A stretch of 35,106 bases of DNA from a virus: IMG/VR virus record IMGVR_UViG_3300025732_000135, positions 1 to 35,106 of that record; one strand, 5' to 3'. The translations under genes were made by a program, and so were the position numbers. The notes beneath the pieces are model-generated. The model made no database searches. It saw only the letters and a program-made list of their open reading frames with translations, and had not been told where the DNA came from. This document shows positions 1 through 5,192 of the stretch, one piece after another. Each line of letters begins with the position of its first letter. Position 1 is the first letter of the stretch.

Positions 1-89
1 TCAGACGACAACTTCTTCCTGATCGTCAGGAATCCTTCACTGTTGAGTACTTTACGCTCTACTGGAGCGCTGAGGGGTGCTTTTGCCAC
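1..89 (-). CDS. Possible 5' part of an unknown gene (partial)
   Basis: A minus-strand frame is open from a GTG at 89 to the window edge, starting VAKAPLSAPVERKVLNSEG. It begins 18 nt after the stop of the dUTPase-like gene, in keeping with the tight packing elsewhere. Support is weak: the purine-rich stretch AGGGA lies almost against the GTG instead of at a normal Shine-Dalgarno distance. An overlapping ATG at 91 opens another frame that stops after ten codons. No family is recognisable from about 29 residues. Confidence 0.3.
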   Translation of the reverse strand, partial: MAKAPLSAPVERKVLNSEGFLTIRKKLSS

Positions 90-107
90 ATCCCTAAGTA
101 TTCAGGA

Positions 108-491
108 TCAGTAGCCCTCTTGAATACGACGCAGGATCTTGTTGTGCTTTGATCGATAAGCTTTCACAAACTCATCGGCATCAATTCCAAGTAGCACAAG
201 GACTGACAGAAAGTAGTTCATCGCGTCTACAGTCTCTTCAAGGAACGCATTACGATCAAAGTCAGGAAGGTCAGTCTGCCTGTGTGGCTTTGAGTTCTTC
301 AGATGCTGGATCGCCTCGAACATTTCCTCAACACCACGTAGAGCAACGTCCTTAATCATGACCTGGTTTGACTTTATTGTTGGGTCAACAGGCCACTCAC
401 AGTACGTGCCTGGCACATTCTCACGCAAAGCAAGCATAAACTGCTCACGCAATTCAAACATCTCTTCGAGCTTATCGATTTCCGAGCTCAT
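108..491 (-). CDS. MazG/dimeric dUTPase-like nucleotide pyrophosphohydrolase
   Basis: A 127-residue, all-alpha protein of the MazG / dimeric dUTPase superfamily, which hydrolyses dUTP or related NTPs to the monophosphate and pyrophosphate in a Mg-dependent reaction. The metal-binding pattern is visible: RGVEEMFEAIQHLK (about 52-65), then a second helix with LEETVDAMNYFLSVL (about 84-98), and the C-terminal KHNKILRRIQEGY, which resembles the tail of phage dimeric dUTPases. The ATG at 491 is preferred over an upstream start because GGAG sits 7 nt before it; it overlaps the end of the preceding small gene by 20 nt. With reductase, ThyX and two glycosylases nearby, a role in keeping dUTP low and supplying dUMP to ThyX is likely. 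Exact substrate (dUTP or another NTP) is not certain. Confidence 0.75.
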   Translation of the reverse strand: MSSEIDKLEEMFELREQFMLALRENVPGTYCEWPVDPTIKSNQVMIKDVALRGVEEMFEAIQHLKNSKPHRQTDLPDFDRNAFLEETVDAMNYFLSVLVLLGIDADEFVKAYRSKHNKILRRIQEGY

Positions 492-678
492 TTGCGGTCT
501 CCAGCATGCGATTAATGCTATCGTCAAGACCCTTTAGGAAATCCTGGTCGGGATCGATCACATCACCGTTCAAGGTGAAACGCATGAGACGAAGATTGTC
601 GGTCACGTCCGTTCCAGTCAGGATGGCCATCTGGATGAGCTTTGCAATTGAGGCAATTGAATTGTCAGAAAGTCGCAT
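472..678 (-). CDS. Small hypothetical protein (68 aa)
   Basis: A short protein starting MRLSDNSIASIAKLIQ and ending LETANELGNR. The ATG at 678 follows a good Shine-Dalgarno (GAAGGAGAAGAC then ATG). The frame stays open upstream to 909, but that extension lies antiphase inside the glycosylase gene and has shadow-like composition. It is mildly acidic, probably helical, with no cysteines, signal peptide or membrane segment. It lies between the Fpg/Nei-like gene (40-nt gap) and the dUTPase-like gene (20-nt overlap), so it is co-transcribed with repair and nucleotide genes. I do not recognise the family. Confidence 0.7.
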   Translation of the reverse strand: MRLSDNSIASIAKLIQMAILTGTDVTDNLRLMRFTLNGDVIDPDQDFLKGLDDSINRMLETANELGNR

Positions 679-718
679 GTCTTCTCCTTCTTGAATAGTA
701 ACCCGTGAATATCCGTGT

Positions 719-1510
719 TTATAGCTGAACTCGTGGAACCCACCATGTCGTCCGTCCGTCCTTCGTCTCCTGGCAGACGACCTCATCACCATTTGGATCT
801 CGCTTTCGACCGTAGACCAGCATTGAGTGCTTGCCCTCCTCGCCATCGAATCCCTTGTATGTGAGGATTGTTGAACCGCCGTTGAGATAGGCAGTTCGGA
901 TGACATCACTCACGGATTCACTAAGAAGCGTAAGCTGCTCATCTGTTGAATCCCCTACCTTTCGCCAAGGGCTCAGCTTTGCCAACCAAAGCGAGTCAGC
1001 CTTCAGGTAATTTCCGACACCGGAGACAACGCCCTGGTTCATGAGAACCTCTGCTAGGGTTGCATCAGGATGCTTGCGAAGCCTCTCGATGAATGTACTG
1101 GGCTTCACATTCTCGTTGAGCATGTCAGGACCAAGGGATGCCAACTTCAGCTTCAGGTCCTTTCGATTACAGAACTTCACAGTTCCAAAGTTGCGAGGAT
1201 CATTGAAGTAGAGGTCACCCACAGATGTCTCAAACTTCACTCTAGCATGACGAGGAACATTCGACCAGGCTCCGGACATTCCAAGTGTGTTGAAGATGAC
1301 AACATCAGCGTTCTTGAAAGTCCAGTAGATGAACTTGCCCTTGCAACCAACGCTCTCAACAGTTAGGGGAAACTGTGTGCTTGTAAGACCCTCAATCGGC
1401 TTCTTAGTGTAGCGACCGGACAACGGAGTTACTGATTGCAGTAGGTCACCCTCGGTAAGAAAGTTGTTGATGGAACGAACAAAGTTAGTGACTTCCGGAC
1501 CCTCAGGCAT
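719..1510 (-). CDS. Fpg/Nei family DNA glycosylase, zincless-finger type
   Basis: A 263-residue bifunctional DNA glycosylase/AP lyase of the formamidopyrimidine-DNA glycosylase / endonuclease VIII family, which removes oxidised bases and nicks the abasic site. It starts MPEGPEV, so the catalytic Pro2 (Schiff base) and Glu3 are present. A Lys in CKGKF (about 57-59) matches the conserved beta-strand lysine. The helix-two-turn-helix segment is MNQGVVSGVGNYLKA (about 157-171), including the DNA-contacting Asn168. The C-terminal hairpin keeps the Arg (DGRTTWWVPRVQL, Arg253), but the four zinc cysteines of bacterial Fpg/Nei are missing, as in the zincless fingers of NEIL1, plant FPG and mimivirus Nei. 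The ATG has GGAG 7 nt upstream and overlaps the HhH glycosylase stop by 8 nt, so both repair enzymes should be translated together. Confidence 0.9.
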   Translation of the reverse strand: MPEGPEVTNFVRSINNFLTEGDLLQSVTPLSGRYTKKPIEGLTSTQFPLTVESVGCKGKFIYWTFKNADVVIFNTLGMSGAWSNVPRHARVKFETSVGDLYFNDPRNFGTVKFCNRKDLKLKLASLGPDMLNENVKPSTFIERLRKHPDATLAEVLMNQGVVSGVGNYLKADSLWLAKLSPWRKVGDSTDEQLTLLSESVSDVIRTAYLNGGSTILTYKGFDGEEGKHSMLVYGRKRDPNGDEVVCQETKDGRTTWWVPRVQL

Positions 1511-1934
1511 GTACAGTCTCCTCTCGATACAGGTTCTTCAGATGATCGTGATAAGCGTTCAAGGCATGGTCCTTGGGGTGAACATTACGCCAATCACCAA
1601 GGATGAAGATTCGATAGGCGTCCGAGGCATACTTGCCGACACCATGAAGCTCATTCACATCCTTCCACTGTGCGGAATGGAATTGTGCAGACATTCGCTT
1701 CAGTGTCTGAGTTCGCTTCTTCTGCATCCCAAGAGTCTTGATGGTCTCCTCGAGGTCGGCATCATTTGCCTGTGATAGGGCAAGAGCGTTAGGCCATTTC
1801 TGGAACAGAACTTCAACGACAGGTTCCATCTGCTTCCTTGTCGTCAGATTAAGACACAGGCAACAGACGAGTATCTTCCACTCGTCTGGCCAGTACTTTT
1901 CCTGGATGAGACCGAACTTGGGGGGATGCCACAC
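1503..1934 (-). CDS. MBD4-like HhH-GPD DNA glycosylase
   Basis: A small (143 aa) HhH-GPD superfamily glycosylase most like the catalytic domain of vertebrate MBD4, which excises thymine or uracil from mispairs with guanine. Correspondences with remembered MBD4: WHPPKFGLIQE at the N-terminus, CLNLTTRKQMEPV after the first helices, the hairpin-helix-hairpin ELHGVGKYASDAYRIF, and WRNVHPKDHALNAYHD, where the Asp in HPKDH (about residue 122) aligns with the MBD4 catalytic Asp. There is no Fe-S cysteine cluster, which argues against EndoIII/MutY. I prefer the GTG at 1934, because GGAGG lies 5 nt before it; the ATG at 1946 has no Shine-Dalgarno and would put that GGAGG inside the gene. It overlaps the Fpg/Nei-like gene by 8 nt. 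Activity on U:G or T:G is inference. Confidence 0.8.
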   Translation of the reverse strand: MWHPPKFGLIQEKYWPDEWKILVCCLCLNLTTRKQMEPVVEVLFQKWPNALALSQANDADLEETIKTLGMQKKRTQTLKRMSAQFHSAQWKDVNELHGVGKYASDAYRIFILGDWRNVHPKDHALNAYHDHLKNLYREETVHA

Positions 1935-1980
1935 GTTTGCCTCCATATTGGAATGGTAATAGCAAACAATGAGTTTACAA

Positions 1981-2760
1981 TCAGTAAGGAGTTCCGTGTC
2001 TCACGTGTCCCATGATTTCGTCAATGATTCCCGCAGTCTCATCGTGGTCACTTACGCTGTATGCACGATCATGATTCTTGAGGGCTTCATAGATCTCATA
2101 GTCGTTTCCATTTGCCTGACACCTGTCTCCCACAAACCAGACTGTTTCATCTGGAAAGTGATTGAGAGCGTATGTCTTGTCCCAGCCTACCGGGTAGATA
2201 TCGAATGAGGTAGATCCACCAAGCTTTGCAACAAGCGGAGTTCTAATCGTCATGAGACGAAGCTTCAACAGGGAAAGGATGCCAAGTCTGAAGTCATTTC
2301 TTGCATCGAAACTCTCAAACCAGGTCCTGCTTGAGCGATCTGCTTCCCTGCCAATTGGACACCAGTTGACCATTGAGCTCCGTGAGGAAACAAAGTTTCC
2401 AGTCAGGGGAAGGTCTCGAACGTTCTCCATGACCTCACGCTGCATGGTATTGAGAATGAGGTGAAGGTCACGCCACTCCTGTCCCAGGTGATTCATCATA
2501 GACTTGGGGACCGCCTGGGCCTGCCAGTGACCATTGACAAGTTTCCAGTGTTCAGTGCCATTGCACGGCAATGCTTCCACGCCATGCTCAAATGCCTCAA
2601 GCGGAACCTGCTCCTTGACATAGTCGAGTGCAGAACCTGTCACAATTCCAACCCTTGCAAAGGCAGAGAGTTCAGTAAGCTTCTGTAAGTTCTTTTGAGT
2701 GATTCCCTGACGCGGTGGTGTCAAAGTTCCATCAAGATCAAAGAGTACAACGTCTCGCAT
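1981..2760 (-). CDS. Phosphomannomutase-like HAD-family protein
   Basis: A 259-residue HAD-superfamily protein resembling eukaryotic-type alpha-phosphomannomutase (PMM1/PMM2), which interconverts mannose-6-phosphate and mannose-1-phosphate for GDP-mannose synthesis. Visible landmarks in family order: LFDLDGTLTPPRQ (nucleophile Asp8, acid/base Asp10), VGIVTGSALDYV (38-48), LPCNGTE (64-70), a cap segment with VNWCPIGREAD (131-141), FDIYPVGWDKTYAL (186-199), and FVGDRCQANGNDYEIY (209-224) with metal-binding residues. Length is close to the usual 245-260. The start codon overlaps the thyX stop by one base (TAATG), giving translational coupling. A sugar-nucleotide enzyme among nucleotide genes may serve glycosylation of virion, DNA or host surface. 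A generic sugar-phosphate phosphatase is the main alternative. Confidence 0.8.
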   Translation of the reverse strand: MRDVVLFDLDGTLTPPRQGITQKNLQKLTELSAFARVGIVTGSALDYVKEQVPLEAFEHGVEALPCNGTEHWKLVNGHWQAQAVPKSMMNHLGQEWRDLHLILNTMQREVMENVRDLPLTGNFVSSRSSMVNWCPIGREADRSSRTWFESFDARNDFRLGILSLLKLRLMTIRTPLVAKLGGSTSFDIYPVGWDKTYALNHFPDETVWFVGDRCQANGNDYEIYEALKNHDRAYSVSDHDETAGIIDEIMGHVRHGTPY

Positions 2761-3392
2761 TAGTATCCAAATGCCTCAATCGTATGTTTGAAAGGATTGC
2801 CGTCAATGTTCCTAACGAGATCCAGCATCTTCTCTGCAAGTTCCCTAACTTCGGTCTGGGCATCAGGCTTCATGCGCAGGCCGAGAAAGTGATTGAAAGA
2901 TCGCCAGTTGAACATGACGTCCATTGTAATCTGATTCCCATAGGGTAGGTAGAACCTGGCAGACTCCTTGGCACGCTTACGATCCATTCCGCTGTCGACA
3001 AGCCGTTGAAGGGTTTCGTGATAACGCATGAGTGCGTCCTCCATGAAAGCAACATACTTTGCCTTCTCAGTGAGGGGCCAGTCCTGGGGGACATAGTATT
3101 TGTCGTCCTTAAGTTCTTTATAGCGTGCAGATTCACCGTTGATCGAGACACCAATACGGTGTTTCAAGAGATGAATATGGACACTCGTGTCAACAGTTAC
3201 AAGAAAGTGAAGGCTTGACTTCTCAAAAACGGTGTGATGTCCCTGTTCAGCAAGCATCTTGAGAAGTTGCGAGATCCTATTTTTCTTTTCATCGTTCAAA
3301 TCACGAGAGGTCGATGTCCAAGCTGACAATGCGTGTGTTTCATCTGAGCCATACCATCCGATGAGCTCTACTTTATTCTCCTGACACGACAT
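2760..3392 (-). CDS. thyX: Flavin-dependent thymidylate synthase ThyX
   Basis: A 210-residue ThyX, which methylates dUMP to dTMP using methylene-tetrahydrofolate, FAD and NADPH. The signature is at 77-91 (KHRIGVSINGESARY), a variant of the family RHRxxSxNxxSxRY motif; Ser88 is the expected catalytic serine and Arg90 contacts dUMP. YLPYGNQITM (148-157) and NWRSFNHFLGLR (162-173) complete the nucleotide and FAD sites. Length is normal and the gene looks intact. Start: GGAGG sits 7 nt before the ATG at 3392, which lies inside the last codons of the homing endonuclease gene (20-nt overlap). A diverged 5' copy of the same gene lies upstream at 4168-4332, so this copy was probably brought in with the endonuclease. 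Confidence 0.95.
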   Translation of the reverse strand: MSCQENKVELIGWYGSDETHALSAWTSTSRDLNDEKKNRISQLLKMLAEQGHHTVFEKSSLHFLVTVDTSVHIHLLKHRIGVSINGESARYKELKDDKYYVPQDWPLTEKAKYVAFMEDALMRYHETLQRLVDSGMDRKRAKESARFYLPYGNQITMDVMFNWRSFNHFLGLRMKPDAQTEVRELAEKMLDLVRNIDGNPFKHTIEAFGY

Positions 3393-4128
3393 GTTTTATC
3401 CTCCACCCGTTGATAGTTCTGTCTTTGTTCACAATTCTTTTGATTGAAGAACCTGATATCTTGAACCTGTGATTTGCAAGAATCATGCACAATCGATTCA
3501 CAGATTCAGCAGTCACGGTTTCTCCGGTTGCCTCATGGGTTGCAATGCAAGATTTTGCATTGTGTGTAATCTCCCCTTTGGCATGTCCTTTGCATCGAGG
3601 ATCTCCACTCATGCCCTTGTTCCACCTTTCTTTTTCGAGCATGTTTTTCATTCTTGCTCTTTTGTGCTCTTCATCCTCGACTTTCCCATAATTCGGATTT
3701 TTGTCACCTCTTCTGGACTCTGACATCATACTTCTCCATGCCATTCCAGCCTCGGATGCAAGCCACTCTTTGCGTTTTTCACCCATCTTCTTTCGAGTTT
3801 CATCAGTGCCAGTCCAACCTTCTCCACCATCAGTGAGATTACAAAGAGACTCACGAAACTCTGCTATTAGAGACTTTTCACGTGCATATGCATCATTCTC
3901 TTCTTCGAATCTCTCTACTATCTCTACAAGAGGTTCGTGACCACAGTCCCAGATCTTTGAGATCAATCTGAGTAGGTGAAAATTATGAGAACCGCAATTT
4001 GTCGGCTTGCCTCTTTTTACCCATGTTCTTGCACGATACAAGTGAACCTTTGATCTGTTCCCTTGCCCCTTTCCGATGTAGAAAACCCTTTCATTTGTAG
4101 GATCAACGTATCTGTAGACATACCACAC
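3373..4128 (-). CDS. GIY-YIG homing endonuclease with NUMOD-like repeats
   Basis: A free-standing homing endonuclease of the GIY-YIG type (T4 Seg / I-TevI relatives), about 251 residues. The N-terminus carries the GIY-YIG core as WYVYRYVDP...FYIGKGQGNR; a Glu in the EKSLIAEF region is a candidate metal ligand. The middle has NUMOD3-like segments (GTDETRKKMGEKRKE and GDKNPNYGK), and the C-terminus has a NUMOD1/helix-turn-helix-like DNA-binding unit ending near RTINGWRI. The GTG at 4128 is preferred: AGGAGGTGATT puts GGAGG 5 nt before it, whereas the GTG at 4134 is part of that Shine-Dalgarno. The gene is more AT-rich than its neighbours, a sign of recent transfer. It sits exactly between a truncated thyX copy and the intact thyX, whose start it overlaps. 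Confidence 0.9.
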   Translation of the reverse strand: MWYVYRYVDPTNERVFYIGKGQGNRSKVHLYRARTWVKRGKPTNCGSHNFHLLRLISKIWDCGHEPLVEIVERFEEENDAYAREKSLIAEFRESLCNLTDGGEGWTGTDETRKKMGEKRKEWLASEAGMAWRSMMSESRRGDKNPNYGKVEDEEHKRARMKNMLEKERWNKGMSGDPRCKGHAKGEITHNAKSCIATHEATGETVTAESVNRLCMILANHRFKISGSSIKRIVNKDRTINGWRIKHVVSGE

Positions 4129-4130
4129 AA

Positions 4131-4157
4131 TCACCTCCTCTAATAGGTATTAGGTGA
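4131..4157 (-). promoter_or_regulatory. Stem-loop over the homing endonuclease ribosome binding site
   Basis: On the minus strand UCACC (4157-4153) pairs with GGUGA (4135-4131), and inside it UAAUA (4152-4148) pairs with UAUUA (4145-4141), with a GAGGA bulge at 4140-4136. Part of the Shine-Dalgarno of the GIY-YIG gene is thus inside the outer helix. T4 I-TevI is known to have its ribosome binding site hidden by a hairpin in early transcripts; this could act in a similar way. The inner loop is tight and the pairing was judged by eye. Confidence 0.35.
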
Positions 4158-4167
4158 ATGTGTGTTG

Positions 4168-4332
4168 TTATGTCTCATGTCCATGTTCAGCTAGCATTCT
4201 CAGAAGGGAAGGAATTCTCATTGCCTTCTCCTCTGTGAGGTCCCGGCTCGTGCTTGTCCACGCCGATAGAGCATGGACCTCGTCCGAACCGTACCAACCC
4301 ACTAATTCTACCGTGTTGTCCTGACAGGGCAT
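4168..4332 (-). pseudogene. Truncated 5' remnant of a second thyX
   Basis: Starting at an ATG with AGGA 6 nt upstream (GGATCAGAAATG), this 54-codon frame matches residues 1-54 of the intact ThyX downstream: about 40 of 54 residues are identical, including GWYGSDE and HALSAWTSTSRDL. Homology ends at LAEHGH, after which two codons and a stop follow; the intact gene continues HTVFEKS. Codon choices differ at many synonymous sites, so this is a copy from a different lineage and not a fresh duplication. It lacks the ThyX signature and all catalytic residues. It is entered by the homing endonuclease gene 40 nt downstream, consistent with resident thyX having been cut off and replaced. The frame may still be translated as a short peptide. 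Confidence 0.85.
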
Positions 4333-4537
4333 TTCTGATCCTGTGTCTAGCATGTTTGTCCCAAACTATCTCGAAACCCCACTGGAGGATTGTGAGTGTG
4401 GAACCTGTCAAAAGAACTATACCTGCAGAGTCAGCAACGTTACTTGTGAAGAAGAACGCTACGGCAAAGCTGTAGCACATGGAGAACAACCTCCATGCTA
4501 CAACCTTGCTTAGCAGTTCTATCTTTGCAGGCTTCAC
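4187..4537 (-). CDS. DUF2061-like small membrane protein with a run-on C-terminus
   Basis: A 116-residue ORF whose first 60 or so residues look like a DUF2061 membrane protein: KVVAWRLFSMCYSFAVAFFFT, then a second hydrophobic stretch with VLLTGSTLTILQWGFEIVWDKH, i.e. two probable transmembrane helices with charged ends. The GTG start at 4537 directly follows the ClpP-like stop (TAAGTG), so coupled translation is likely; only a weak TGGA lies upstream. From about residue 68 the frame runs out of phase through the thyX remnant, giving a Gly/Arg/His-rich tail that does not look selected. In the matching frame the downstream endonuclease gene stops six codons after the equivalent point (SGE then stop), so the tail is probably an artefact of the thyX rearrangement. 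Function of DUF2061 is unknown. Confidence 0.6.
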   Translation of the reverse strand: MKPAKIELLSKVVAWRLFSMCYSFAVAFFFTSNVADSAGIVLLTGSTLTILQWGFEIVWDKHARHRIRNALSGQHGRISGLVRFGRGPCSIGVDKHEPGPHRGEGNENSFPSENAS

Positions 4538-5140
4538 TTAGTCCAGAATGTAGTTGAGGTCGATCTTGCAGGTGAGAGTTGGGATACGAAGCTCATTCGC
4601 AAGGTTGTGACCCTTTGCATCGTTGGCATCCAAGTACCAGTCGGCATGTCCACGCTCATGAACCATCTTCAGGAAGTAGTCCGAGGGCTTGCCACAGTTA
4701 CGTGCCATCATCTCGTAGACCTTCTTGTTGAGGCGCTCGACCTCCTTCGCGTCGGCCTTGATCTCCTCGACCTTACCCCAGGCTCCACTGGAGACGTCGT
4801 GGATCATGAGAGTGGCATCTGGGTCCATGTAGCGCTTGCCCTCGGCACCAAAGCTGAAGAGGATTGCCCCACAGCTCATAGCCTTGCCCTCAATGATGGT
4901 CGCGACTGGAACCCGTGAGGCCTTGATCGCAGCGATCATTGCCATGAGAGAGTAGACCTGACCACCGTATGAGTCGATGACGATGGGAATCACCGTCTGG
5001 CCGGTGTTCTGTGCACGGCTCATTGCATCCGTGAACTCCTTGGCCGACTCCTCGTCGAACTTGTTGACACGGATGATGATGGGGTCGACCCGGAGCTCGA
5101 CTGCCTTGATGTGATGAGAAACGTCTGCGATGAAGTTCAT
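4538..5140 (-). CDS. ClpP-like serine protease
   Basis: A 200-residue protein of the ClpP/crotonase-fold protease family. The catalytic triad can be placed by spacing against E. coli ClpP: Ser89 in EGKAMSCGAIL, His114 in LMIHDVSSG and Asp167 in HADWYL; Ser to His is 25 residues, as in ClpP. DSYGGQV (56-62) replaces the usual NSPGG oxyanion strand. The frame stays open to 5302, overlapping the reductase by 110 nt, but that extension is low-complexity (RRAASPARRAASP) and comes from the reductase zinc-ribbon codons. The ATG at 5140 has GGAG 6 nt upstream and is preferred. In phages ClpP-like proteins can act as prohead proteases; here it lies among nucleotide genes, far from the visible structural genes, so its target is open. 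Confidence 0.8.
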   Translation of the reverse strand: MNFIADVSHHIKAVELRVDPIIIRVNKFDEESAKEFTDAMSRAQNTGQTVIPIVIDSYGGQVYSLMAMIAAIKASRVPVATIIEGKAMSCGAILFSFGAEGKRYMDPDATLMIHDVSSGAWGKVEEIKADAKEVERLNKKVYEMMARNCGKPSDYFLKMVHERGHADWYLDANDAKGHNLANELRIPTLTCKIDLNYILD

Positions 5141-5192
5141 TGCATACTCCGGTTGTGTTAGATTGCGAATTGCCTTTTCGAAGTCTTCTTCT

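Noticed and set aside
679-909. 77-residue N-terminal extension of the 68-residue protein
   Set aside because: It overlaps the Fpg/Nei gene out of phase, is Arg/Ser-rich, and a strong Shine-Dalgarno precedes the internal ATG at 678.
3373-4332. Group I intron splitting thyX
   Set aside because: The downstream thyX has its own start, Shine-Dalgarno and complete coding sequence including the 5' part, so splicing is not needed to make ThyX. I saw no convincing group I core in the short non-coding stretch.
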